Shown: positions 41,625-52,411 of the stretch, piece by piece
Layout of the letters: the number at the start of each line of letters is the position of its first letter
Numbering within the stretch: position 1 is the first letter of the stretch
Assembly (NCBI GenBank): GCA_037953745.1
Contig: JBAKBP010013097.1
Coordinates: 1 to 64,000 of the forward strand
From: Lithodes maja
Taxonomy: Eukaryota; Arthropoda; Malacostraca; Decapoda; Lithodidae
Length of the DNA stretch: 64,000 nt
Reading direction: 5' to 3'
Translations under genes and position numbers: made by a program
Notes under the pieces: generated by a model
Told to the model about the DNA's origin: nothing
Database searches by the model: none
Seen by the model: the letters and a program-made list of their open reading frames with translations, nothing else

Positions 41625-41920
41625 CTCTCGTTTTCTACCTTTGTCCTTCTCACGTTTTCTACCTTCTTTCTTCTCTCGTTTTCTACCTTTGTCCTTCTCT
41701 CGTTTTCTACCTTTTTCCTTCTCTCGTTTTCTACCCTTTTCCTTCTCTCGTTTTCTACCTTTGTCCTTCTTTCGTTTTCTACCTTTTTCCTTCTCTCGTT
41801 TTCGACCTTTTTCCTTCTCTCGTTTTCTACCTTTGTCCTTCTCTCGTTTTCTACCTTTTTCCTTCTCTCGTTTTCTACCTTTTTCCTTCTCTCGTTTTCT
41901 ACCTTTGTCCTTCTCTCGTA
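41625..41920. repeat. 24-bp minisatellite, about 12 copies
   Basis: TCTCGTTTTCTACCTTTGTC units alternate with TTTTTCC variants, period 24. Frames on both strands are artefacts. Confidence 0.9.
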
Positions 41921-42018
41921 CAGTTGGCCACATAAAGCTGAAGACACTCCTTGATGATATGTGTCTGGCAGGAGAGTTCGTATGATTGAATTACAACCAT
42001 TTTGTCTGCATTAGTTGA

Positions 42019-42366
42019 TTAAGGGGGTTTACCGTTTTTTTTTCTCTTTCCCTGGCTTGTATCCATTCGGCCCCATTCAGCCAACTGGTTAAAGACGTTC
42101 ATCCCCATCTAGGTGTCGATTTTTTTCCTGGCGAGTGATAGCGGGCCATCATTGTATGGAGAAATGAAAAATTTACAAATTTAGCTTGCTATCAAAACAA
42201 AAATATATTTATATGCTGGGTCGATACCGCTCGCCAGGAAAATATTGACATCTGGATGGGGGTAAGTTTTCTTAAAACAGTAGGCTGAATGGGGCCGAAT
42301 GGATAAAAAGCCAAAGAGAGAGGGAGAGAAAGAGAACAAAAAGCGAGGTGACCCCCCCCCCCCCCG
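42019..42366 (+). mobile_element. TTAA element, family A, right end replaced by C-run
   Basis: It starts TTAAGGGGGTTTACCG. The body and internal AT tract match family A, but the CCGGCTTCGCCGG hairpin is deleted. The right end is GCGAGGTGA followed by about 17 C, without TTAA. Confidence 0.6.
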
Positions 42367-42570
42367 CCTCCCTATGTGTGTATTATTCCCCATTACTCCA
42401 TTACTCTATTTGTGTATTATTCCCCATTACTCCATTACTCTATTTGTGTATTATTCCCCATTATTACCCTTGCCATTCAATCTTATATTTTATGTAAACC
42501 AAATCCCCTTTTTTCATTTTTCCGTTTTGTGTTTTCCCTTTTCTCTGCCTATTAATCGTGTAATATTACA

Positions 42571-42729
42571 GGTTCTATGTACAGTTGCTCACATAAGTTC
42601 TATGTACAGTTGCTCACATAAGTTCTATGTACAGTTGCTCACATAAGTTCTCCTATGTACAGTTGCTCACATAAGTTCTCCTATGTACAGTTGCTCACAT
42701 AAGTTCTATGTACAGTTGCTCACATAAGT
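42571..42729. repeat. 25-bp tandem repeat, 6 copies
   Basis: Units of TATGTACAGTTGCTCACATA; two copies carry an extra CTC. Confidence 0.9.
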
Positions 42730-42794
42730 GCTGTTCCTCGTCGTGATCTTATGGATGGCAGTAACATTAGAATGAATGAATTGGAGTGGGGTTT

Positions 42795-43071
42795 CTTTCT
42801 GTTTTAAGAAGTTTATCCCCACCCAGGTGTCGATTTCTTCCTGGCGAGCGATAGCGAGCCAGCATTGTATGGGAAAATCCGGCTTCGCCTGAGACATTTT
42901 TCTTTCGAAAAATGTACAAATTTAGCTTGCTGTCAAAACAAAAATATATATATGCTGGCTCGCGGAAAATATTGACACCTGGATGGGGGTAAACGTCTTA
43001 AAATAGTAGGCTGAATGGGGCCGAGTGGATACAGGCCAGAAAGAGGAAAAAAACGAGGTAGGCTCCCTTAA
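42795..43071 (+). mobile_element. Family A element, 5'-truncated
   Basis: It begins inside the family at about CTGTTTTAAGAAGTTTATCC. The core GGCGAGCGATAGCGAGCC is intact and it ends GTAGGCTCCCTTAA. The inverted core is deleted to GGCTCGCGG. Confidence 0.6.
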
Positions 43072-43214
43072 CCACTGCGTAAGGAACTACATGAGTCATT
43101 CAATCATGTGCTTTATATGTATATGATCACAGAGGGGAACAGAACTTATTTGGGCAACTGTACCTAAGCTTTCTCGTGTGTTTATGATCAGCCATTCCTC
43201 CCCTTTCATTTTCA

Positions 43215-44740
43215 TATAAGCTTGTGTATATTTCCCATTCCCCACCTACCAATTTCCTCATAATAGGTACGTGTTCTCTATTCCCCATTCCTCCATTTCT
43301 AACTGTGCCCTATTGCCCTACTTGTCAACCTGTTAATGTGTACTCCAATTACCTTCCAGTGTGTGTGTTTCCCATTTCCCCCGCCTACCAATTTCCTAAT
43401 AATACACGTTTTCCTATTCCCCTATTGTCCTACCTATCAATCTTGTAATATGTACTCTAATTACTTATCAGTGTGTGTACCCATTGTCCTACTGATCAAC
43501 TATAATATATACTCCATTTACCTTTGTGTGTGTATATTTCCCATTCCACCACTACCAATTTACTAATGATACATGCTCTCCGCATTCCCCTATTTTTACC
43601 TAATCCTTCTAAGTTATTTATTATCCCCATTATTAAATTTGTGTTCATTTTTCGTGTGTATATATTTCCTATTCCCCCATTTATCAATTTCCTATTTATT
43701 AATCTTCTCTTATTCCCCTATTTATACCTAATCCTTCTAAGTTATATATTATCCCCATTATAAATTTGTGTTCATTTTCCGTTCGTGTATATTTCCCATT
43801 CCCCCATCTATCAAGTTCCTAATAATAATAATACATAATTATGCTCCTATGTTCCTATGTATACTTAAGGGGAGGTTTTTAGTGTGTTTCCTAGACTTCC
43901 ATCAAGCTTGAAAATACACCCCCTTGACCCCCTTTCAAGATAAATTTGTAAATTTTTCGGTAGAAAAATGTCTCTCCCAAAGGCCAGTTCCTCTTAAATT
44001 ACAGGCTCGCTATCGCTCGCCAGGAAAAAAATCGACACCTAAATGGCACGAAAGGTCTTAAAAGTGACATAAATGGGGTGAAAGTTCTTAAAATCACCAA
44101 ACTAATGGGGGCGAACGTCTTAAAATCTCAAAAGCAATGGGGCTAAACATGAGGAAGAAAGGGGTAAAGAAAAAAAATCCCTCAAGTGGAAATCTCCCCT
44201 CAACCCTTTCAATTTATTTGCGCTATACTACTCTACCTGCCAACCTCGTATATATTTATTACAATCTCATTTATTTTTCGTTGTGCGTTTATTTCCCATT
44301 TTTCCGCCCACCAATCGCCTAATGATACATGTTTTCCTATTTCCCTATGTATACTTAACCTTATTAATCCATGTGTTATTAATCACTATTCCTGCCTTTC
44401 GTTGCAATATTTCCTGTGTATATTTCCTATTTCCCCGCTTACCAGTCTCCTAATAATACATGCTCTCCGATTTCCCTATGCATATCTAACCCTACTGATC
44501 CATGTATTATTCCCTATTCCTCCCTATGCTTTCCCTTATGTATATTCCCTCTCCCCCACCTGCCAATCTCCTAATAATACATGATCTCCTATTATCCTAT
44601 GTATACCTAAGCTCACTAATTTATGTATATTTCCCATTTCCCGGCAAACCAATGGCCTAATAATACATGTTCTCCTATTTCCCTATGTATACCTAACCAT
44701 ACTAATCTATGTATTATTTCCTATTCCTGCCCCCCATTTC
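43215..44740. repeat. Degenerate repeats around TTTCCCATTCCCC and CCTAATAATACATG
   Basis: About a dozen loosely similar segments carry TGTGTATATTTCCCATT, CACCTACCAATTTCCTAAT, ATACATGTTCTCCTATT and CCTATGTATACCTAA in that order. A family B element interrupts the array at 43865. Divergence is high, so this is an old array. Confidence 0.65.
43865..44203 (-). mobile_element. TTAA element, family B
   Basis: TTAAGGGGAGGTTTTTAG at the left; the right end is AATCTCCCCTCAA, one change from TTAA. Core GGCTCGCTATCGCTCGCC intact. Confidence 0.7.
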
Positions 44741-45194
44741 TAACTGTGCCCCATTAATGTACGGAGACCAATTTATGATCAATGTACCTATCCCTCTACC
44801 TCCCCAACCAACCCACCTCATTACTACATGTTCTCTTCTCTTTCTTGCAGTATGTAAGTTTCAACATCACATTCCCCCTCAAAGGTCAGTCATATCGTAA
44901 CTTTTCATGTGCCAGGCTATCGTAGACCACAGTATCTATTGTTATTATTATATTATTATAGTTATTATTATTATTCGTTTGTATCTCTATATTTTTCCTT
45001 TTCGTAATAATGTGAATTGTCTCCTTTATGTTGTTTGGATATTGTAGTTTTTGTTTCGAGCGTACAGTTACAGTTGATTTTGTAGATACTTTTTGTTTCC
45101 ATTTTTGCATTTCTCTCGGTGCTCCGGTGTACATTTTTTGATTTTTTTGTTTTGCTTTTTGTCGATGGTTTTCTGTAGATTGTACTTTTTTGTT
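44741..45194. other. Unassigned spacer with short ATT tract
   Basis: A T-rich stretch with a (ATT)n-like tract at 44940-44975. No supported gene. Confidence 0.4.
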
Positions 45195-45325
45195 ATGGTG
45201 GGTGGGATAGCCTGATGGCTGTGTAGTGTAACTGACTGTCCAACCAATGCCATCTTGGTGAGCACAGAGGTTCGAACCCCGGCTGTATGTGTCAATGTCC
45301 GTGTTGGGGGTGGCCACAGAACCAA
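45195..45325 (+). mobile_element. tRNA-like SINE fragment
   Basis: GATGGCTGTGTAGTGTAACT (A-box-like) and CAGAGGTTCGAACCCCGGC (B box), followed by GTGTTGGGGGTGGCC. Arms do not form a good cloverleaf, so a functional tRNA is unlikely. Confidence 0.5.
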
Positions 45326-45846
45326 CAGATAGTATATTCCTGGACTCTCCTGGAATTTTGTACTCTCACGCCAGTCACATTAACTTATCCTAATATAAGC
45401 TAACCTAACCAAGAGTAAATCAAGTTAACTTTGTATTAGTTAGGTTTGGTTAAGGTATCAAACCTAATCTAGCTTAACTTAACTCGTCGAAGATATGGTT
45501 AGGTTACGATAGATTTTGTTATTCTAAATTAACGTGATGATCCTGTTAAATGGAAGCAGCGCGAATGTAAAGAATAATAAGGATTAAAAACAAATAATAT
45601 TAATACACAAATTCCTGAATATGCATGTGGTTAGAATCACTAAGATTTGGACAACTTTCGATGCTCCGCCATATGGGTACCCGCTTCCTGAAAGTTGAGT
45701 AGTATTATAGTAGACTCACCGTAGATGTAGCTCCTGTGGCTGGTCTGGTTCTTTGGTACGATTGTTATATATACAGTATATGGCAGAGCATCGGAAGTTA
45801 GCCAAGCATTAATTACGAGCGTCTATAATAAATGGCCAATACAGCA
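45326..45846. other. Spacer rich in AACCTAA-like words
   Basis: AACCTAACC and TTAGGTTTGG words occur at 45395-45500 without a regular period. No gene. Confidence 0.4.
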
Positions 45847-46044
45847 TTAACCCTTAAGACTCCTTTATGTTCTGTTGTCTGGCTTATTATACGATTGTAT
45901 TCAGATTAGGAAGGCTTTATGGAAGTCAGGGTGAATTGAAATAGTCTTCACCCTTATGATTCCCACATTCTTCCTAAGTTGTATAGAATCGTCTAATGAT
46001 AGCCAGAATACACTATCATAATGCGTGATGATCCTGAAGGGGTA
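45847..46044. mobile_element. TTAA element, family D variant
   Basis: It begins TTAACCCTTAAGACTCC. It has ATACGATTGTATTCAGATTA and an inverted AGAATCGTCTAATGATAGCC, and ends CCTGAAGGGGTA (TTAA eroded). Confidence 0.6.
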
Positions 46045-46951
46045 TACTGTATAAGAGACACAGGGACCTACAGCTCTGACTAAATTCTGATGAACTAAGA
46101 TGGCTAAGGTTGTGAGTGAGGTACAGTACCGGTCCATATCCCTCCCATCACCCCTACCCCCCGGCCCCCACACACACCCCTCTCTGCACGTTGCACCTGC
46201 ACCGTTGTTTATATATATACATAGGAGAGGAGGGGTGCTACTACTACTGGTGGTGGTGGCGGCTGGTCAACCGCAACTCCCGGTCAATTCAACACTCTCC
46301 CTTTTTACTTAATATATATACAATAAATTTCGTTGACTCGAACTTACTTTGCTCTAACTTAACCTCGCTTTATCTGACCTCACCTAATATTAACGCTATG
46401 AGGTATAAATATTTGAAGAGGTGCGATTTATTGACAACGTTCGGCTGGTAGGTTCTTCAGGACACTAATTGACTTGCAGAACCTATGAAGGAAAACATTG
46501 TTAATAAAGTGTTCCTCCTCAAACGTTGTTTAACCAACTTTGTCAACTTTTTTGAAGTTTGTAATCAATTGAGGAATCTATCCTAATATTGTCTAACCTA
46601 ACTAGATATGACATAACTTAGTCTACCCTAACCTTACTAAATTGTATCCAATTTAGATTATCTTAATGTAATTTGATCTCACCTAACTTTGCCTAACTTA
46701 TCCTAACCTGACCTAACACAAAATTGACCTTGGGATTGTTGAGTTAATCGGGGGTTGAATTGGCTAGTCTCCCTGTAACATCATCATCAACAACAACAAC
46801 AACTACAACGACGACAACAGCAAGATCATCAACGGCATCATCATCAACAACAACAAGAAGAGTCTCGCCAGCAGCACACTAGCACCAATAACACCATCAC
46901 CAGCACCATAGCTTCCTAATCACACCATAATATTGTATACCTTGACCATTA
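46045..46951. other. Unassigned spacer with CCTAA-like and CAA/ATC tracts
   Basis: Words such as CCTAACCTGACCTAA and CTAACCTAACT recur irregularly at 46340-46400 and 46575-46715. CATCATCAACAACAACAAC triplets lie at 46780-46860. No supported gene. Confidence 0.4.
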
Positions 46952-47131
46952 TAGGTAGGCCAGAAATCCCGGCCCTCATAACTCAAAAACAAAAATAATA
47001 TAGTAATCGAGCTATAGTTCTACCATTTGGGAAGAGTCAGCCAGGGAATAGGTGTGGAAATGTATAGCCCATAATTATATTGTAACCCTTTTTGAGTTAG
47101 AGATTATGGGTGTGGATTTCTGGCCTACCTG
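46952..47131. mobile_element. Fold-back MITE with TA target, 180 bp
   Basis: The left end AGGTAGGCCAGAAATCC and right end GGATTTCTGGCCTACCTG are inverted. The inner CTCATAACTCAAAAA and TTTTTGAGTTAGAGATTA extend the stem to about 40 bp. TA lies on each side (46950-46951 and 47132-47133), as for Tc1/mariner-type elements. It has no coding capacity. Confidence 0.6.
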
Positions 47132-47133
47132 TA

Positions 47134-47426
47134 CTGAACCGGGTATAATTGAGAGTATGACTGGTAGGGGTATTATGTAGGGGTTGTAGACGGTAAACTC
47201 ACCTAATGGATATAGACTCCGTAGTATATACTGTAGGTGGAATTAGACTTTACATGACCGTTTTTCCTATTTTTTTTTTTTTTTTGTATTTTTATACATA
47301 CAACCGAGGCAGTAGTTTGTACCTGTTAGTACATCTAGTAGGAAACTAACAAGTACTGTAATGTGTGTGGCATTACTAACTCAAAACGGTGTTCCAAAAT
47401 ACATACCACTATGTACTCGATTTAAG
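47134..47426. other. Unassigned spacer with T-run
   Basis: A run of about 16 T at 47270-47285. No supported gene. Confidence 0.35.
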
Positions 47427-47597
47427 AGAAAATCCAAAATAATCTGCAACATACTCAAGAGTAAGATGAATACCAAAATAATCTGCAACATACTCAAGAG
47501 TAAGACGAATACCAAAATAATCTGCAACATACTCAAGAGTAAGATGAATACCAAAATAATCTGCAACATACTCAAGAGTAAGACGAATACCAAAATC
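47427..47597. repeat. 39-bp tandem repeat, about 4 copies
   Basis: Units contain AAAATAATCTGCAACATACT and AAGAGTAAGAYGAATACC. Since 39 is a multiple of three, a 13-residue repeat reads through; I do not call it a gene. Confidence 0.85.
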
Positions 47598-48232
47598 GTA
47601 TTTTATGTAACTATAGAAAAAGTGTATAGAAAAGTGTTTATATAATTTGATCTAAACATGACCGAACCATACAGTATAGTGTAATTGTATCACATACAAT
47701 GCAAAGGATCAAATGGCCTATACAGATTGCTGGAAGTTCAACTGTTGGAACTCATTTTGATTATGCTGTTTTGTAGCCATTTATCTTTGTATAGCCTAGA
47801 TAGAAAATACAAACATAGGGTTAGCAATAATAATAATAGATTAAGGCTGTAAGTTTTGCTTGCCATTATGTACACATATGGAGCTAACACACCGTAAATA
47901 CAATTGGTTATGTAACGGGCGAACATGTGGCTAACTGTACTTCACACTGCCGTATAGTCTTTGATTCCCACCATGTCTCGTCTTTATTACCATGCTATTA
48001 TATAGAGGATCACAGGCTTTAATTAATTTCATTGGTAGGGGTTTGATGTTGGGAGTTAAATTAATAAATTATATTATAGTTAGGCCTATAGTAATACTTG
48101 TTAATTATGGAAACTTGGCAATGCTATGATGCTGAGACAATCAAGATAATATCCATGTATATCTAAAGTTCTAAACTAGGACAATACTCAGATAATAATA
48201 TCAGGTCCAGACTAAGCATCACAGTAATGGTA
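47598..48232. other. Unassigned AT-rich DNA
   Basis: No repeat unit, tRNA-like box or convincing frame was seen. Confidence 0.4.
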
Positions 48233-48568
48233 TTAAGGGGAGATTTCCACTTGAGAGATTTTTTTCTTGACTCCTTTCTCCCTCATGTTTAGCCCCATTG
48301 CTTTTCTAATTTTAAGACGTTCGCCCCATTATTTTGACGATTTTAAGAACTTTCGACCCATTTCTGTCAATTTTAAGACCTTTCGTGCCATGTAGGTGTC
48401 GATTTTATCCTGGCGAGCGATAGCGAGCCTGTGATATAAGAGGAACCGGCTTTCAGCCGGGACATTTTTCTACCGAAAAATGTACAAATTTATCTTGAAA
48501 GGGGGTCTAGGGGGAGTAATCTTAAGCTTGATGGAAGTCTAGGGAATCAACTAAAAACCTCCCCTTAA
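48233..48568 (+). mobile_element. TTAA element, family B, complete
   Basis: TTAAGGGGAGATTTCCACTT at the left and AAAACCTCCCCTTAA at the right. Core GGCGAGCGATAGCGAGCC and hairpins GGCTTTCAGCC and ACATTTTTC-TACC-GAAAAATGT present. Confidence 0.75.
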
Positions 48569-48586
48569 CGTTTGGGTAATAGGGTA

Positions 48587-50229
48587 ATTATTATGTTCTC
48601 TCCACCAACCAACTTTACTCCTAAACTCGATTAATGAAATTAACAAACACATGTGGCAGTCCGGGGATTCGAACCTAGGATGCTCACATCGAAAATCAAC
48701 ACACTTATGCATTGCACCACGAAGACAGTTAAAGAAAGGTGGACAAGCCTACGATTTATTATGCAGTTTCGAATCCTGCATATCAATCTAAGCATGTACA
48801 CACTTTCCAACTGCGCTATCATAGGCTATGCATAGGTGAAAGGAAATAGTAATTAATGGGGCACTTAACCCTAGGGAAGGCCTCTCGATAAACTACTACT
48901 AAACCTGAATGAATTATTATGTTCTCTCCACCAACCAACTTTACTCCTAAACTCGATTAATGAAATTAACAAACACATGTGGCAGTCCGGGGATTCGAAC
49001 CTAGGATGCTCACATCGAAAATCAACACACTTATGCATTGCACCACGAAGACAGTTAAAGAAAGGTGGACAAGCCTACGATTTATTATGCAGTTTAGAAT
49101 CCTGCATATCAATCTAAGCATGTACACACTTTCCAACTGCGCTATCATAGGCTATGCATAGGTGAAAGGAAATAGTAATTAATGGGGCACTTAACCCTAG
49201 GGAAGGCCTCTCGATAAACTACTACTGAACCTGAATGAATTATTATGTTCTCTCCACCAACCAACTTTACTCCTAAACTCGATTAATGAAATTAACAAAC
49301 ACATGTGGCAGTCCGGGGATTCGAACCTAGGATGCTCACATCGAAAATCAACACACTTATGCATTGCACCACGAAGACAGTTAAAGAAAGGTGGACAAGC
49401 CTACGATTTATTATGCAGTTTCGAATCCTGCATATCAATCTAAGCATGTACACACTTTCCAACTGCGCTATCATAGGCTATGCATAGGTGAAAGGAAATA
49501 GTAATTAATGGGGCACTTAACCCTAGGGAAGGCCTCTCGATAAACTACTACTGAACCTGAATGAATTATTATGTTCTCTCCACCAACCAACTTTACTCCT
49601 AAACTCGATTAATGAAATTAACAAACACATGTGGCAGTCCGGGGATTCGAACCTAGGATGCTCACATCGAAAATCAACACACTTATGCATTGCACCACGA
49701 AGACAGTTAAAGAAAGGTGGACAAGCCTACGATTTATTATGCAGTTTCGAATCCTGCATATCAATCTAAGCATGTACACACTTTCCAACTGCGCATCATA
49801 GGCTATGCATAGGTGAAAGGAAATAGTAATTAATGGGGCACTTAACCCTAGGGAAGGCCTCTCGATAAACTACTACTGAACCTGAATGAATTATTATGTT
49901 CTCTCCACCAACCAACTTTACTCCTAAACTCGATTAATGAAATTAACAAACACATGTGGCAGTCCGGGGATTCGAACCTAGGATGCTCACATCGAAAATC
50001 AACACACTTATGCATTGCACCACGAAGACAGTTAAAGAAAGGTGGACAAGCCTACGATTTATTATGCAGTTTCGAATCTTGCATATCAATCTAAGCATGT
50101 ACACACTTTCCAACTGCGCTATCATAGGCTATGCATAGGTGAAAGGAAATAGTAATTAATGGGGCACTTAACCCTAGGGAAGGCCTCTCGATAAACTACT
50201 ACTGAACCTGAATGAATTATTATGTTCTC
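48587..50229 (-). repeat. 326-bp satellite made of a tRNA-derived SINE unit, 5 copies
   Basis: Five near-identical units start at about 48587, 48913, 49239, 49565 and 49890; the fourth lacks one base. On the minus strand each unit carries two tRNA-like blocks. One has A box TAGCGCAGTTGG and a weak B box GGATTCGAAACTG. The other has A box TGGTGCAATGC and B box GGTTCGAATCC. Related single copies lie at 4180-4383 and 8328-8495. The 60-codon frames on both strands repeat with the unit and are not genes. Confidence 0.85.
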
Positions 50230-50263
50230 TAACAGGCCTCGTATTGTGTAGCAGCTCTCGTGC

Positions 50264-50686
50264 GTTTAAGGGGGTTACTGATGACCTGGGGAGGTTTAAG
50301 GGGTTACTGATGACCTGGGGAGGTTTAAGGGGGTTACTGATGACCTGGGGAGGTTTAAGGGGTTACTGATGACCTGGGGAGGTTTAAGGGGTTACTGATG
50401 ACCTGGGGAGGTTTAAGGGGTTACTGATGACCTGGGGAGGTTTAAGGGGTTACTGATGACCTGGGGAGGTTTAAGGGGGTTACTGATGACCTGGGGAGGT
50501 TTAAGGGGTTACTGATGACCTGGGCAGGTTTAAGGGGTTACTGATGACCTGGGGAGGTTTAAGGGGTTACTGATGACCTGGGGAGGTTTAAGGGGGTTAC
50601 TGATGACCTGGGGAGGTTTAAGGGGTTACTGATGACCTGGGCAGGTTTAAGGGGTTACTGATGACCTGGGGAGGTTTTAGAACATT
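50264..50686. repeat. 29/30-bp minisatellite, about 14 copies
   Basis: Units of GGTTACTGATGACCTGGGGA with TTTAAGGGG or TTTAAGGGGG. Two copies have GGGCAGG in place of GGGGAGG. Confidence 0.95.
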
Positions 50687-50693
50687 TTAAACT

Positions 50694-50835
50694 TTAAGGG
50701 GAGATTTTCACTTAGGGTTTCATATTTTCTGGACCTCCCCCTTCTCCCTCATTTTTACCCCATTAGTTTTGAAATTTCAAGACGTTCGCCGCATTAGTTT
50801 GGGGATTGTAATACCTTTCGCCTGGTTTATTTTAT
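50694..50835 (+). mobile_element. Truncated family B element
   Basis: TTAAGGGGAGATTTTCACTT, CTTCTCCCTCATTTTTACCC and CAAGACGTTCGCC follow family B order and stop at about CCTTTCGCC. Confidence 0.55.
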
Positions 50836-51345
50836 TTTAGCTATATTTAGACGGATTGTGTGCCGCTGGAGAAGGATCTGTGGTAATAAGAAGGGTTGGT
50901 TAAGGGGAGATCTCCACGCGAGGGATTTTTTTCTTGACCCCTTTCTCCCTCATGTTTAGCCCCATTGCTTTTGATATTATAAAACGTTTGCCCCATTAGT
51001 TTAGCGATTTTAAGAACTTTCACCCCATATTAAGACCTTTCGTGCAATTCAGGTGTCGATTTTTATCCTGGCGAGCGATAGCGAGCCTGTAATTTAAGAG
51101 GAACCGGCCTTCGGCCGGGAAATTTTTCTACCGAAAAATGTACAAATTTATCTTGAAAGGGACTCAAGGGGGTGTAATTTTAAGCTTGATGGAGGTCTAG
51201 GGAACAAACTAAATACCTTCCCTTAAGATAGTTCGAAGCCTGTTAATTGCTGCCTCTATCGGTGGTTACTAGGCCAGCTGGAGGAAGGGTTCGTGTGCCT
51301 GGTTCCGTAGGATAGACGATGTTAATGACTTATTGTAGGGGTTAA
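50836..51345. mobile_element. Family D-like element split by a family B element
   Basis: The left part has TATTTAGACGGATTGTGTGC and GAAGGATCTGTGG. The right part continues GATAGTTCGAAGCCTGTTAA and ends TGTAGGGGTTAA. At 5880-5940 the same words stand together without an insertion. Confidence 0.5.
50900..51226 (+). mobile_element. TTAA element, family B, nested in family D
   Basis: TTAAGGGGAGATCTCCACGC to ATACCTTCCCTTAA, complete. Very close to 3367-3691 and 14378-14704 in sequence. Confidence 0.75.
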
Positions 51346-51373
51346 GGACAACATTGCAGGCTCGCTAACAAAA

Positions 51374-51882
51374 TTAAAGGGCAATAGTAAATAAAGGAGA
51401 AAGGGAATGGCTAATAAAGGAGAAAGGGAATAGTAAATAAAGGAGAAAGGGAATAGCAAATAAAGGGGAAAGGGAATAGCAAATAAAGGAGAAAGGGAAT
51501 AGCAAATAAAGGAGAAGGAATAGTAAATAAAGGAGAAAGGGAATAGTAAATAAAGGAGAAAGGGAATAGTAAATAAAGGAGAAAGGGAATAGTAAATAAA
51601 GGAGAAAGGGAATAGTAAATAAAGGAGAAAGGGAATAGTAAATAAAGGAGAAAGGGAATAGTAAATAAAGGAGAAAGGGAATGGCTAATAAAGGAGAAAG
51701 GGAATAGCAAATAAAGGAGAAAGGGAATAGTAAATAAAGGAGAAAGGGAATAGTAAATAAAGGAGAAAGGGAATAGCAAATAAAGGAAAAAGGGAATAGC
51801 AAATAAAGGAGAAAGGGAATAGCAAATAAAGGAGAAAGGTAATAGCAAATAAAGGAGAAAGGGAATAGCAAATAAAGGAGGG
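51374..51882. repeat. 23-bp minisatellite, about 22 copies
   Basis: Units GGAGAAAGGGAATAGTAAAT with TAG/TAGC and rare TGGCTAA variants; one unit lacks bases near 51507. Minus-strand Phe/Leu/Ser-rich frames are artefacts. Confidence 0.92.
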
Positions 51883-51990
51883 AGGGAAGGAAGGAAGGGA
51901 GGAAGGAATGGTTGGTTGGTGAGGGTAAGATAACCATACCAATAAAGGGGGAAGGGTAGGGTAGGGCAGGAAGATATATATTAATGGTCA

Positions 51991-52411
51991 TTTAGGGGGG
52001 GTGACCTGTTTTTGTTCTGTCCCTTTCTATCTTTCTCTGGCTTGTATCCATTTGGCCCTATTCAGCCTACTGTTTTAAGACGTTTATCCCCATCCAGGTG
52101 TCAATTTCTTACTGGTGAGCGGTAGCGAGCCAGCATATTTTTTATTTTTGTTAGACAGCAGGCTAAATTTGTAAATTTTTCGATAGAAAAATGTCTGCGG
52201 CGAAGCCGGATTTCTTCATATAATGCTGGCTCGCTATCGCTCGCCAGGAAGAAATCGACACCTAGATGGGGATAAACGTCTTAAAATAGTTGGCTGAATG
52301 GGGCCGAATGGATACAAGCCAGAGAAAGAGAGAAAAGGACAGAAATAACAAAAAGCAGGTCACCCCCCTTAAAGCAGGTCACCCCCCTTAAAGCAGGTCA
52401 CCCCCCCTTAA
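51991..52411 (+). mobile_element. TTAA element, family A, with triplicated right end
   Basis: The left end is TTTAGGGGGGGTGACC. The body has the inverted core and GGCGAAGCCGG. The right terminus AGCAGGTCACCCCCCTTAA occurs three times in a row, ending at 52372, 52391 and 52411. Confidence 0.7.

Noticed and set aside
48650..48740. Possible tRNA gene repeated five times
   Set aside because: The tRNA-like blocks are degenerate, arranged as a dimer within a 326-bp satellite, and match dispersed SINE copies.
48640..50138. Repeated 60-codon frames on both strands
   Set aside because: They recur only because the 326-bp unit recurs, and they overlap the tRNA-like blocks.
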